64,000 bases of DNA, from the NCBI GenBank assembly GCA_903919615.1, contig CAIXIX010000323.1, positions 1 through 64,000 of the forward strand. The letters are read 5' to 3'. The translations under genes were made by a program, and so were the position numbers. Source of the DNA: an uncultured Chthonomonas sp. Its GTDB lineage: Bacteria > Armatimonadota > Chthonomonadetes > Chthonomonadales > Chthonomonadaceae. Positions 1 to 10,000 of the stretch are shown here, in pieces (positions within the stretch are counted from its first letter, which is position 1; the number at the start of each line of letters is the position of its first letter). The notes under the pieces were generated by a model. That model worked only from the letters and a program-made list of their open reading frames with translations, was not told the DNA's origin and made no database searches.

Positions 1-160
1 CGAAACACCTTACCCTTGTGCATTGCATCTCCTATGAACCGCAGATACAATAAGATTCGACACACGAATCCAGGATCACTTCAGAAGTGCAATAGTTGAA
101 AAACTTTTTAGTCACTCTGCTTGCCGCACCTTGCATGCAGAAGCTCGTGCATTGTCCAGG

Positions 161-1237
161 TTAGAACCCTTCGTTATAGAACACAAATAGACCGTCTTTA
201 CCGGGCGCCACCAGATCCAGGCGCCCCGTTCCCCGCAGATCCGCCAGTGCGAATAGAATGCCGCAACCTGTCGCCTGCCTGATGGGCCCATAGTCGATAA
301 TCTGCTTGGAGAATGACTCGCAGTTCCATTTGAAGTAGTAGATGCCGACATAATCGTGTTCGCCCGGATCGTTGCCGTTATGCGCCCGGTGACGCTTCCC
401 GGTAATAAGCTCACATTGACCGTCCCCATCGATATCGGCCCACTGCAGATCGTGATACTGCGCATTATAGGGGTCGATGGGATGACGCTTCCAGGTTCGA
501 TTTCCTTCAGAATCGCGCCCCTGCTCCAACCAGTCCAGGCCATAGTTATGGCCCTGGCCAACAATCAGATCGTTCAATCCATCGCCATTCACATCCACCA
601 CCAGAATTGGGATGCTTGCGGCTCCGAAATTAAACTCTGGATGGAAGATCCACTCACCATCACCCTCAGGCGCCTCTAACCAGCCGTTATTCAAAATGAA
701 ATCGCCTCGGCCGGATCCGCTCACGTCGCCAAATCCCAGTCCATGGCCCTGCGGCTTAGACCAGATCTGCTTCGCCGCAAACTCGCCCGTGCCTTTGCCA
801 TTCTCATCGCGAATCAGCTTGTAAACCACGAGAGGACCACCGGGAGTGTTCGGCACGATTTCAAGTTCGCCATCGCCATCAACATCCCAGGCGCGCGTGG
901 TTTCCACGTTGCCAACCTCGGCAATGATATGGGTTTTCCACTCTCCACCCGCCGGGCCAGGGTTCTCGCGCCAGCGAAGCGTATTGCCCCACCAGCCGCC
1001 CGTTACGAAATCGATATATCCATCGCCGTTTGCATCGATTGGCAGAGTAGAGAAGTCATCGAAGTACTCCCCTTCGGCCTGCACATGCCCCACCTTGAAG
1101 GCTTGCTTAAAATCGGGGCCCTTGTACCAGTATGCGCCGGAGACAATATCGGGCACTCCATCGTTATCCACATCGAACACGCCTGCAGATTCGTAGCGTT
1201 CATCGGCGATTAGCTGTTTGCGAAATTTTAGCGGCAT
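161..1237 (-). CDS. VCBS/FG-GAP repeat protein
   Basis: A 358-residue protein built from repeated beta-propeller blades. Calcium-loop motifs of the DxDxDG type recur at about residues 22 (DVDNDG), 67 (DANGDG), 119 (DVDGDG), 215 (DVNGDG) and 269 (DIDGDG), which is the pattern of FG-GAP/VCBS propellers. Such proteins bind calcium and usually act as extracellular binding or scaffold modules. No signal peptide or membrane segment is visible at the N-terminus, so the location is uncertain. The ATG is preceded by a strong AGGAGG ribosome site. It lies downstream of, and on the same strand as, a Gfo/Idh/MocA oxidoreductase. The substrate is unknown. Confidence 0.85.
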   Translation of the reverse strand: MPLKFRKQLIADERYESAGVFDVDNDGVPDIVSGAYWYKGPDFKQAFKVGHVQAEGEYFDDFSTLPIDANGDGYIDFVTGGWWGNTLRWRENPGPAGGEWKTHIIAEVGNVETTRAWDVDGDGELEIVPNTPGGPLVVYKLIRDENGKGTGEFAAKQIWSKPQGHGLGFGDVSGSGRGDFILNNGWLEAPEGDGEWIFHPEFNFGAASIPILVVDVNGDGLNDLIVGQGHNYGLDWLEQGRDSEGNRTWKRHPIDPYNAQYHDLQWADIDGDGQCELITGKRHRAHNGNDPGEHDYVGIYYFKWNCESFSKQIIDYGPIRQATGCGILFALADLRGTGRLDLVAPGKDGLFVFYNEGF

Positions 1238-1603
1238 TTCGTCCTCCTGCCAGGGTTAATATGACAGAAGGGGAAGGGCGGTTCCGTTCTATAGAACGAT
1301 CTGCTCTTCCCCATCCATTCTCTTTTTCTATTAGGTTAATTCCCTGCCGAGTCTCAGTTACCTTCTAACATATCACGCAACACACTGCATCTGTTCGGAG
1401 ATTAATCACCGTTTCAGCATAACCACGCTGTTGTGCTGAGTTGATGCATCACCCACGATAAAGTCAACCGTGTTTACCAGAACCGGGCGGCTCAGCGAGG
1501 GGTCCGTCCCCGATGAACCGCCATCTGCGCCAAATTCTGCTCGCTGTCCAACACTGCACCGTGAGCATTAGACGAAGCATACAGCAGCAGAATTAACGCT
1601 CCA
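1238..1603. other. intergenic region with hairpins and a possible gene remnant
   Basis: No intact gene is seen here. The stretch holds a palindrome nested in a longer hairpin near the VCBS gene start and most of the hairpin that overlaps the oxidoreductase stop codon. On the minus strand, 1406-1567 is open for 54 codons without an early start codon, and its translation reads like a protein C-terminus (PVLVNTVDFIVGDAS is included). It may be a remnant of a deleted gene. Confidence 0.4.
1270..1312 (-). promoter_or_regulatory. palindrome inside a hairpin in the VCBS gene leader
   Basis: The perfect 14-bp palindrome CGTTCTATAGAACG lies at 1285-1298. It is enclosed by complementary 7-bp arms (GGGGAAG at 1270-1276 and CTTCCCC at 1306-1312). 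It sits about 35-75 bases upstream of the VCBS start codon on the minus strand. It could be an operator for a dimeric repressor or an mRNA leader hairpin; the sequence does not decide between them. Confidence 0.35.
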
Positions 1604-1613
1604 TTAATTCTGC
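1587..1613 (-). terminator. 10-bp hairpin overlapping a stop codon
   Basis: A perfect 10-bp inverted repeat (GCAGAATTAA/TTAATTCTGC) with a 7-base loop spans the TAA stop of the Gfo/Idh/MocA gene. There is no long T run, so termination is uncertain. The core TTAATGGAGCGTTAA is identical to the palindrome found upstream of the sigma-factor gene at 11247-11261. Confidence 0.4.
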
Positions 1614-2659
1614 GGATGCATTCGGTCGATGTACTCCTTCGCGGCCACAAGGTCCTGATACGCTTCCTTCGCGCCACACATTGGCGGCCCCTCACCGCGC
1701 ACCGCAGCAAGGTAGTTTATCGCCTGCTGCCGCATCGCATCTACCCAGGGCAAGGTCGGCATCACAGTTTGTGGTGTCTGTCCGTTGCCAGGATCTTTGA
1801 ACACCGTCAGCTTGCCAGGCCGATTGCTCGCGAGAGGCGCTGGCAATTCTATCTGCAGAAATCCCTTTTCAAACGCCACCAGGGCGCTCTCATTCCAATC
1901 TATGGTGGACTGGTATGGCGACATCTCGATGACGCCCGCAACTCCGCTATCGGAGCGAACTGCGAGCATAACACCGGAGGGCGCAGCATACTCCACCGTA
2001 TACGATTCCCCGAGGAGGTGGCGCATCAGGTTAACCTGATGAATGTAGTAGTTAACGAAGCTGATGAAAGCTTCGTTAACTTCCGGAGACATATCACTTG
2101 CCGGAGGATCCCACTCCAGTTGAGGCCCAGCGCCAGGTGTCGAAATGAGGTCGTTAAATCCGCCAGCAACCCAGTCTCCTGCGGGCATCAGGATGCGCAC
2201 ATACTTTAGCGCGCCAAGTTCACCAGTCTGCCGCAGGCGATCGATCTCCGACTTGGCTGCCATGGTCGCAGGATCGCTGCGTTTGTGGTATCCAACCATC
2301 AGCCAGCCTTTAGAGTTCTCAACGGCTGAAACGATCTTCGCAGCCGCTTCGATGCTTCCTGCAATCGGCTTCTCCGTAAACACGGGCAGGCCATATCGCA
2401 ACAGCTCGGGTACGAGCACGCCATGGCGTGTAAACGGCTGGGAGGCCACGATTGCATCGAGATTCTCAGAGGCAAGCATGTCCCTGTGGTCTCTGTACAC
2501 ATTAGGTACTCCATACCGCCGGGCCACATTGTTACCATGCTCCTCGCGAATCTCGGCGATAGCGACAACCTGGCAACCAGGCAGAGAAGTATATCGTTTC
2601 AGATGAGCACATTGGCCCATGCCGCCCACTCCCACGAACCCGAGTCTGACCTGTTCCAT
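1604..2659 (-). CDS. Gfo/Idh/MocA family oxidoreductase
   Basis: A 351-residue NAD(P)-dependent oxidoreductase. The N-terminal Rossmann fold carries GVGGMG at about residues 10-15. The family EKP motif, whose lysine acts in catalysis or cofactor binding, is visible in VFTEKPIAGS near residue 95. The C-terminal half matches the alpha/beta substrate domain of the family. Length is normal. Family members oxidise or epimerise sugars, inositols or sugar-nucleotides; the substrate here cannot be read. The ATG has GGAG six bases upstream. The gene is divergent from a secreted GxGYxYP protein, which suggests a carbohydrate role. Confidence 0.88.
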   Translation of the reverse strand: MEQVRLGFVGVGGMGQCAHLKRYTSLPGCQVVAIAEIREEHGNNVARRYGVPNVYRDHRDMLASENLDAIVASQPFTRHGVLVPELLRYGLPVFTEKPIAGSIEAAAKIVSAVENSKGWLMVGYHKRSDPATMAAKSEIDRLRQTGELGALKYVRILMPAGDWVAGGFNDLISTPGAGPQLEWDPPASDMSPEVNEAFISFVNYYIHQVNLMRHLLGESYTVEYAAPSGVMLAVRSDSGVAGVIEMSPYQSTIDWNESALVAFEKGFLQIELPAPLASNRPGKLTVFKDPGNGQTPQTVMPTLPWVDAMRQQAINYLAAVRGEGPPMCGAKEAYQDLVAAKEYIDRMHPQN

Positions 2660-2858
2660 AATTTACTCCGTTTCGCCCGGCCCATTTAGGAGGTTCACAG
2701 TGATTAATGCTACGATTTCTAGTCTATGCCGCCCCTTCGGGGCTGAAACCGATTCATTAATTGGTCCGGCTTGCCTTAATGGATGGACAGGGTAATCATA
2801 TTGCAATTTGCACCGAACATTGCCAACCTATGTTCCTCATTTGTGCCAGAATCCCCCT

Positions 2859-5306
2859 ATGAAACCTTACGTGATCGCTTTAATTGCAGCACTGGTCGCA
2901 CTTACCTCGATGTGCTGGTGTCAGCCGCAGTCCAGCAGTGGCCGGCTGCTATACACCTACGACCTGACCCACACCCTTAAGACCGATTATGCAAACCCCA
3001 TTGCAGTGCGAAGTGCCTGGGATGAGACGCATTTCGTCACGTCGATTCAAGGGATAGTGAACCGGCATGGACCGAAGCTCTACATTTTTGAGGTAGGAGG
3101 AGACCATGGTGCAATCGATCACTTCTGGCTGGAAAGGCTAACTGAAAAGGGGGAATGGCTGGCCGAATGGAAGCAGCATAGCATCACCGATCTGAAAGCG
3201 CTGATTGAGACCTTTAATGCAGAGATCCACGGCCTGGTCGTATACGATGAGCATGTGCCAGCTACCTCGAATGTCGCCTCCACTGCGGCCGGTGTCGAAA
3301 GTCTGGCATGTGTTCGCTACGATCCCGCTCCAACGTCGCTCTACACCTGGCTAACCACCGCGGCCAATGGGCCCCATCTTGAGATCAAGCTGAGGCTGAT
3401 CAACACGGATGGCTCACCTATGTTTACGGGAAAGGGCACATTGCCCGGGTCTAGAACCCTCTCCAGCGGCAGCGCGAAATGTGATGCCTATTTGTGGGCA
3501 AAAGAGCGATATCTGGACACTGGAAAGTGTAATCCCAATCGGTTAGGCTACTACCTCGATGCCTGGTGGATCACGCATCCTGCCGGATATCTGCCCAATC
3601 ATACGCTCACAGACCACGACTTCTTTATCTCAAAGCGAGGCTTCTTCTTCGATCTCTCCCCATGGGCAGACGAAACTCCGGTAGATGACCCGGGCCAACT
3701 CCTCGGAACCGACGACAAAACACTGCGTGCAATCCTGCTCTCAGCTTACATGCAGATTAAGGCAAAGAAACCTACGGATAGAATGATCCACGTAGGCGGA
3801 TTCGTGCCATGGCCCTGGAAGTACACCAACTATCCTGGCGCGGGCGACAAACACGAAGGCGTGCCGGCCGAGTGGCAGTATGCACAGATTTTATCGTGTT
3901 ACAACGCCTACATGGATGCGGATGCGATTGGCCTTTGCGCGATGGCAAACGCATCGGTGCACACGCACTATCCACTGAACGCGAAATACCCGCAAAACAA
4001 GCAAACCCTCGAAACGCTTCGAACGCGAGGGCTGATCCTGCCAGACGGCAGAGTTGCTCCGAAAAGCTATGTCGCAATATACGGTGGGGACTACGACGCG
4101 GCTTCGTGGCTGTATCAGAAGCTGCCGGAAAGCTGGCCCGATCCTGCTCGTGGATCCATTCCTATGGGATGGGCTTTTAATCCCAATCTCGCAGATAGAT
4201 TTGCCTCAGGTATGGCCTATGCGCGCAATCATGCCACTGCTCAAGATCTGTTTATTGCCGGTGATTCCGGCGCTGGTTATCTCAACCCGAGCATGCTAAC
4301 GCCACCGCGTGATTTTAGCGGGCTGCCATCTGGCCTAAGCGCATGGATCGACCATTGCACCACGTACTATAACCGGTGGGACTTATCGTTAACAGGCTTC
4401 GTAATTGATGGATTCGCACGCACTATGAGCTCAGAAGTGCTTGATGCGTACGCAAAGTTCTCTCCCGACGGCGTCGTGGGACAAAAGGTTTTTCGGCTTG
4501 GAATGCATGGTCAGATGCCGATAATCCGAATGGAGAGCGACCTGGACGATCCTGCTTCAGGCGCGAAACAGATATTGGCAAGGACTCGCCTAGAGCGACC
4601 TGAGTTCTTTGTCTACCGCACAATTCTCTGGACACCAACGCAACTAAAGGAGATGATGGAACTGGTAAAGCGCGACAGAGATGCTGGTGATGGGATTGAA
4701 TTTGTGGACCCCTACACGCTGATGATGCTAGCGAAACAGTTTCAGAGCGGTCCCGATCACGGCACGGCCAGAATTGTGCCTGCATCTACACCGTCGAAAG
4801 GCGAAGTCGTAAACCTATGGTCGCTGCGCTATGGCGTGACAGTTACAGGACATAGCCCGCTCATTGCCGGCTGCGATGCGCGTGATATCTTTGGCGGAAC
4901 CTATGGCTCTCTGGAGTCTCATGACCTCATTCTGTTCTCAGACGGCCTGGCCGACGGCACGACGCACTGGGTCGAGTGGAAAACCCGACGACCGATGCGA
5001 CTGGACCGAATCAAGGTGCGTGCCCATGGCGATGGCGCCACAGGGCGCCGCGAATTCCGTTCGGCAATAATATACTCTCGCAGCAACGAGCCTGGCGCTC
5101 CATGGCAGGTAATTTCAGGCGTTACACCTGGACACCCGTACAAGTTTGAGAATGGAGAAGATGGACTTCTGGCGAACATCCAACTGGACAAGCCGATTGA
5201 AGCACAGCAGTTCCGAGCGGAGTTTGGTCAGATGAGCGCGCCAGATGGCACAACAAACGGTCCCAGGGTGCTTAAACTCGAGGGATTTGGCGAATATACT
5301 CCGTGA
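2859..5306 (+). CDS. secreted GxGYxYP-domain protein
   Basis: An 815-residue exported protein. The chosen ATG gives a signal peptide directly (MKPYVIALIAALVALTS); an in-frame ATG 17 codons upstream would bury it. The family motif appears as GAGYLNP at about residue 470, a GxGYxYP variant with Asn in place of the second Tyr. The domain is found in proteins that co-occur with polysaccharide utilisation and is thought to be carbohydrate-active, but no reaction is established. The C-terminal 160 residues look like a discoidin/F5-8-type beta-sandwich, inferred from pattern only. The divergent neighbour is a Gfo/Idh/MocA oxidoreductase. Confidence 0.8.
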   Translation: MKPYVIALIAALVALTSMCWCQPQSSSGRLLYTYDLTHTLKTDYANPIAVRSAWDETHFVTSIQGIVNRHGPKLYIFEVGGDHGAIDHFWLERLTEKGEWLAEWKQHSITDLKALIETFNAEIHGLVVYDEHVPATSNVASTAAGVESLACVRYDPAPTSLYTWLTTAANGPHLEIKLRLINTDGSPMFTGKGTLPGSRTLSSGSAKCDAYLWAKERYLDTGKCNPNRLGYYLDAWWITHPAGYLPNHTLTDHDFFISKRGFFFDLSPWADETPVDDPGQLLGTDDKTLRAILLSAYMQIKAKKPTDRMIHVGGFVPWPWKYTNYPGAGDKHEGVPAEWQYAQILSCYNAYMDADAIGLCAMANASVHTHYPLNAKYPQNKQTLETLRTRGLILPDGRVAPKSYVAIYGGDYDAASWLYQKLPESWPDPARGSIPMGWAFNPNLADRFASGMAYARNHATAQDLFIAGDSGAGYLNPSMLTPPRDFSGLPSGLSAWIDHCTTYYNRWDLSLTGFVIDGFARTMSSEVLDAYAKFSPDGVVGQKVFRLGMHGQMPIIRMESDLDDPASGAKQILARTRLERPEFFVYRTILWTPTQLKEMMELVKRDRDAGDGIEFVDPYTLMMLAKQFQSGPDHGTARIVPASTPSKGEVVNLWSLRYGVTVTGHSPLIAGCDARDIFGGTYGSLESHDLILFSDGLADGTTHWVEWKTRRPMRLDRIKVRAHGDGATGRREFRSAIIYSRSNEPGAPWQVISGVTPGHPYKFENGEDGLLANIQLDKPIEAQQFRAEFGQMSAPDGTTNGPRVLKLEGFGEYTP

Positions 5307-5419
5307 AAGTACCAGAGTGCGTATGCGATTGCACAAAGAGGCGCAGTGAGTAACCTTAAGAGTAATGCGGATATTCATCGTGGAATCTACCACATGCCGA
5401 GACAGGGTTGGAGGCAATA

Positions 5420-6988
5420 ATGAGGCAGATAGTTGCAGTACTGGGCACACCGCTCGACAAATTGAGCGTAGACCAGGTAATGGAGCGGCTCGATCAATTT
5501 GTTCAGGAAAAGCGCTTCCACCAGGTCGCGACCGCCAATACGGACTTTCTCATCAATGCTGAGTCAGACCCTGAATTGCGTCACATCTTAAGGCAGTGCG
5601 ATCTCGTTGTGCCAGATGGCATGCCCGTTGTATGGGCTTCAAAGCTGCTCGGCTCGCCCCTTCCGGAACGAGTTACGGGTGCAGATATTGTTCCCCGAAT
5701 TGCAGCGCTTGCGGCTGAAAAGGGCTATCGGGTCTACCTGCTAGGTGGAAATCCCGATGTCGCAAAAAAGGCGCAGGAGAAACTCGAGACCGATTACCCT
5801 GGCATTAACATTGTCGGCCGCTATTCCCCCCCGCTTGCGCACATCATTGAGATGAACAACGATCACATCCTCGAGGACATCTACCGCACGGAGCCAGATA
5901 TATTGCTGGTTGCATTTGGCTGCCCAAAACAGGAAAAGTGGGTGCACATGCATCGCCATCTGCTCGGTAAAGTGTCGATCTGCATCGGAGTGGGAGGCAC
6001 ATTTGATTTTATCGCCGGGCAGGTGCCGCGAGCCCCATCCGCGCTTCAGAAGAGCGGATTCGAGTGGACACATCGCCTGCTGCACGATCCAAAACGCCTA
6101 TGGCGCAGATACTCTCGAGATTTCGTGGAAGGCATAAGCTTTCTGGCGAAAGAGTGGTACACACTTCGCCGGCAGCGGCCTACCGGCAGGCACAAAATTG
6201 AGATTGCTTATGCTGGTGAGTGTGCGATCGTTTCGGTATCCGGTGACCTCAACCAGAAAACACTTCCTGAATTTATGGAGCAGTGCGATATCGCGCTGAA
6301 CCGCGGCGCAAGGCTAATTCTGGATTTTACCGAAATTGCCTATATCGATGCGGAGGCGGTAGGAGCCCTCGTCAACCTTCAAAAACGCGCAGGCTACTAC
6401 TTTAATGAGATTCGCATGCTTAAAGTACCGCCAAAAACGGCAAATGTACTTCACCAGAGCCACCTGAGTGACGATCTATTTCCTATGTCCGATTCCCTTG
6501 CGACTGCCATTACCGACAGTGACCAGGATGGGCTTTACTGGCACGTAAGAACGAACAGCGACTCCACTCTCCTTTCTGTTACCGTTAGCGGGCGAGCTAA
6601 CCAGCATACGGCTCTTCAACTGGAGATGACGTGTCAGAGCTTGATCAATATGGGAACACGCGTGGAAGTAGACATGAGAGGTGCAGCGTATGTGGATACC
6701 TTCCTGCTTGGAGCGCTAAACCGGCTTAACAACAGTGCAAAGGAACTGCTGGGGTCATCAAGCGAATCTGCAAATGACGGGCTCTACTTTGTTGCGGGCG
6801 ATGTGTTCAATAATATATTGATCATGGAAAAGATGACAGATCGCTTCAAGCTTATTTCGGCCCCAACGATGCCCGAAGACGCCATAGCGATGTCTCTGCT
6901 GGGGCTGGACCAAAACAGTGTTGATCGCTCAGATGTCGCTACTGAGGCGGTTAAAGCGGATACGGATCCTGTTCTAAAACTAATTTAG
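5420..6988 (+). CDS. WecG/TagA/CpsF glycosyltransferase fused to two STAS domains
   Basis: A 522-residue fusion. Residues 1-245 form a full WecG/TagA/CpsF (GT26) enzyme, with PDGMP near 63, GCPKQEKW near 168, GVGGTFDF and the C-terminal HRLLHDPKRLWRRY. This family transfers a sugar from UDP-sugar to a lipid-linked acceptor at the inner membrane. Residues about 258-360 and 373-490 look like two tandem STAS (anti-sigma-factor-antagonist-like) domains (ARLILDFTEIAYIDAEAVGA and RVEVDMRGAAYVDTFLLGAL). Both lack an obvious phospho-serine site, having Asp or Thr at the loop. The ATG follows GGAGG; a TTG four codons earlier is less likely because it overlaps that site. It flanks the exopolysaccharide locus and may supply its second sugar. 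Confidence 0.85.
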   Translation: MRQIVAVLGTPLDKLSVDQVMERLDQFVQEKRFHQVATANTDFLINAESDPELRHILRQCDLVVPDGMPVVWASKLLGSPLPERVTGADIVPRIAALAAEKGYRVYLLGGNPDVAKKAQEKLETDYPGINIVGRYSPPLAHIIEMNNDHILEDIYRTEPDILLVAFGCPKQEKWVHMHRHLLGKVSICIGVGGTFDFIAGQVPRAPSALQKSGFEWTHRLLHDPKRLWRRYSRDFVEGISFLAKEWYTLRRQRPTGRHKIEIAYAGECAIVSVSGDLNQKTLPEFMEQCDIALNRGARLILDFTEIAYIDAEAVGALVNLQKRAGYYFNEIRMLKVPPKTANVLHQSHLSDDLFPMSDSLATAITDSDQDGLYWHVRTNSDSTLLSVTVSGRANQHTALQLEMTCQSLINMGTRVEVDMRGAAYVDTFLLGALNRLNNSAKELLGSSSESANDGLYFVAGDVFNNILIMEKMTDRFKLISAPTMPEDAIAMSLLGLDQNSVDRSDVATEAVKADTDPVLKLI

Positions 6989-7043
6989 GTCCCTTTAGAA
7001 ATCTGCAAGGCTGCGGGTGGGCACTCGATACAATCGACCATCG

Positions 7044-10000
7044 TTATTCCGGTTTGTTTATGTAAAGAGGGTTTTGCTTCAGATAATCCTGCACGCACCC
7101 GGTGAGCAGACGCCCAACGATTCGAACGCATGGATCAACAAGTATGGAGAAGTGCGTTCCAGGTGAAGGGATGATAATCAGCTTGCCTGCAACATAGGGC
7201 CCCCATCCCAGGTCTGGCTCGAACGCACGATTGGGCCTCTGTACCGCGGCTAAGAACAGGGTGACGTCGCCATCATAAACGCTCGGAACATATACTTTCG
7301 CTGCAGCTTCCTGGCCGAGACTGATCCGGTCCATCGTCTTCCTGAAACGGGTGTTCATTTCGCCTTCATTTGCAGAGTTTTTTACCGCCTTATTTACGGC
7401 GTTTTTCAATGTTCTCAACACATAGCGAAGCCGACGCTCGGCGCTTTCGGAGGCCTTGAAGTTCTCTGTGTGTGTAGCGATGCGGTACTTGATGTTCTGC
7501 CAACGAGACGCGGAAAGACCGGGAGTATCCACGGCCTGCGTATCGAACAGAGCAACAACGCCGACATGGTCACCCGACTCCTGCAATCGGCGAGCGACCT
7601 CAAATGCGACATTGCCACCCTGGGAAAGACCACATAAGAAATAAGGGCCAACTGGCTGGATATCACGAATCTGCTTAACATGATAGTTTGCCATTGCATC
7701 GATTGTATCGAACGGTTCCTGTGTCCCGTCTGTCCCCCACGGCACTAACGCATAGACGGGCTGGTCGGTGCCCAGGTGAAGAGACAGAGCACGGTAGGCA
7801 AGCGGACTACCCCCACCCGCCGCAGGCATGCAAAACATTGGCGGCAATGCCCCTTCAGAACGAAGCACCACCGCATTTGAAGCTACGTCACCATGCTGAT
7901 GGCGTCGGCGAATAAGCTCGGCCATCCTTCGGATCGTTGGAGCCTCGAGAAACGCTCCCAACGGGAGCGAAACGTTGATTGCCTGTTCGATCGCGACAAG
8001 CAGGGATACTGCGCGTATCGAATTGCCACCTAGATCGAAAAAGTCGTCACCAACACCGATTCGAGGCTTGTTTAGCGCCTTTTCCCACAACGAGGTCAGC
8101 TTCAGTTCGAGGTCGTCGCCTGCAGTGTCTTCCTCATCAATCGCCGCCGCATCATCCACCAAATCGGGAGATGGAAGTTTCCGCCGATCGATCTTTCCAT
8201 TGGGCGTTAACGGCATCTCCTTAAGGAAAATAAACTTGGACGGGCCCATCTTGAACGGCAATTGGTCGTTGACAAGGCCAGCAAGATCTGAACGCCCCGG
8301 CGGGGTCGGTGAATGGCTAACAATATACGCCACGAGTCGCTGCTCTTCAGAGGTCTTGCCTGTCGCTATTACTGCGACAGCATCAATGTCCGGATGTGTC
8401 CGCAGTATTGTTTCGATATCGCCAGTATGCAGTCTGTACCCGCGCAGCTTAATCTGATCATCGAATCGTCCGCCGCACTCCACCGCTCCAGAAGGAAGAT
8501 AAACTCCTCGGTCTCCCGTGCGATAAAGGCGAACCGTTAACGAATCGGTGAAGATATCTGGAATAAATGTACTTGCGGTCCTTACTGGGTCACCAACGTA
8601 GCCGCCGGTGAGATAGGCAGTACGGATGTAGATCTCACCGGGCTCTCCGATCCCCGCGAGATTCTGTGCAGGAGTAAGCACAAGAAGCTGAACATCTGCA
8701 ATGCCCTTGCCAACAGGAATTCGGTTCGATTCTGAACTCGGGCTTCCTGGAGGAGACGAAGCGTCACTCGCCGTTTCCACCACATTGAATCCCATGCCCT
8801 GGGGGGTTTCGGTAGCGCCGAAAAAGTTTACGCAGGTTACCCTTGGAGCAATTGCCGTAAGGCTATTTACCGTGGCACGGCTTAAGGTTTCGCCCGAAAA
8901 GAAAGCGTATCTCAAGTTCAGCTCGGATGTATCCTGAAGCGCTGCATGCGAGATGCAGATAAGGTCCCCAATTGCGGGCGTAAGATGAACTACCGAAATA
9001 TGATGATATTCCAACCAAGAGAGCAGCCGCGCAGTAAAGCCAACCTTTTCGGGATCTGGCACATACAGGGTTGCACCTATAGTTAGCGGTGCAAATATGT
9101 CTCGAATAAGCGGATCGTGCGAAAGGCCGGCAAGCATGGCAAAGCGATCCTGAGAGTTCAGGCCAAATGTTGATATATGCCATTGTAGGAAATGGGATAT
9201 CGGCCCGTGGGTTCCGATCATCGCTTTGGCGGCATTTGTAGACCCGGATGTAAATGCCATATAGGCGGCGTCAGTGGACAATGGAACAGATTCTGGTTCG
9301 ACCCCTGAATAGTCCCTAAGCTCTCCGGCTAAAATAGCCCCCCGGGTTGCGCTCAACCGGAGGCTACAACAGCAATCTGGGGCAGACATAGCAGTCACAA
9401 GGCCATCCGGAAACTGTTGAGCAACTTCGAATACGATGAAGCCTTTTGGCTTTGCAACCTGGATTCGCTGAGTAATCAGAGTTTCCGGATAACCGGCGTC
9501 CAGAATTACAAATGCCGCGTTAGCTTTCAATATCCCCAGCAGAGCTAGCGGCAGCCTTGCCGATCGATCCGCATACACGGCAACAAAATCACCTTTGCGA
9601 ATTCCATGTGCGGAAAGATAGCTCGCGATCCTGTTACTTGCCGTATTAAGTTCAGCGTAAGTCCAGCTATCGTGGATGTCGACCAGCGCTTCGTGAGTCG
9701 GATATCGCTTTGCCATCTCTATGAACTGAGTTACAATATCAAACGTGCATTCAGAGCCCAGCGCGATCGAAGGATCGGGCAGAACCATGCGAGCAGATTC
9801 TGTAACAAGAGAGAGCTTTGAGATTGGACAATCGGGATTAATGGTGACCTGCTCCAGCACCAGGAGCAGTTGAGCCTCGAGCTCTTTAAGGGGTAATGCT
9901 GGATCCGCAGTTCTGTCTAAAACCACCTGCGAAGCATCATTAACATCACAACAGAGTGTTACCGATGTGGTGATTTTTTGATGGACTTGGAATTCGTCTT

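Noticed and set aside
1492-1710. 72-codon minus-strand ORF
   Set aside because: It overlaps the end of the oxidoreductase gene in another frame and has a basic, low-complexity translation without family features.
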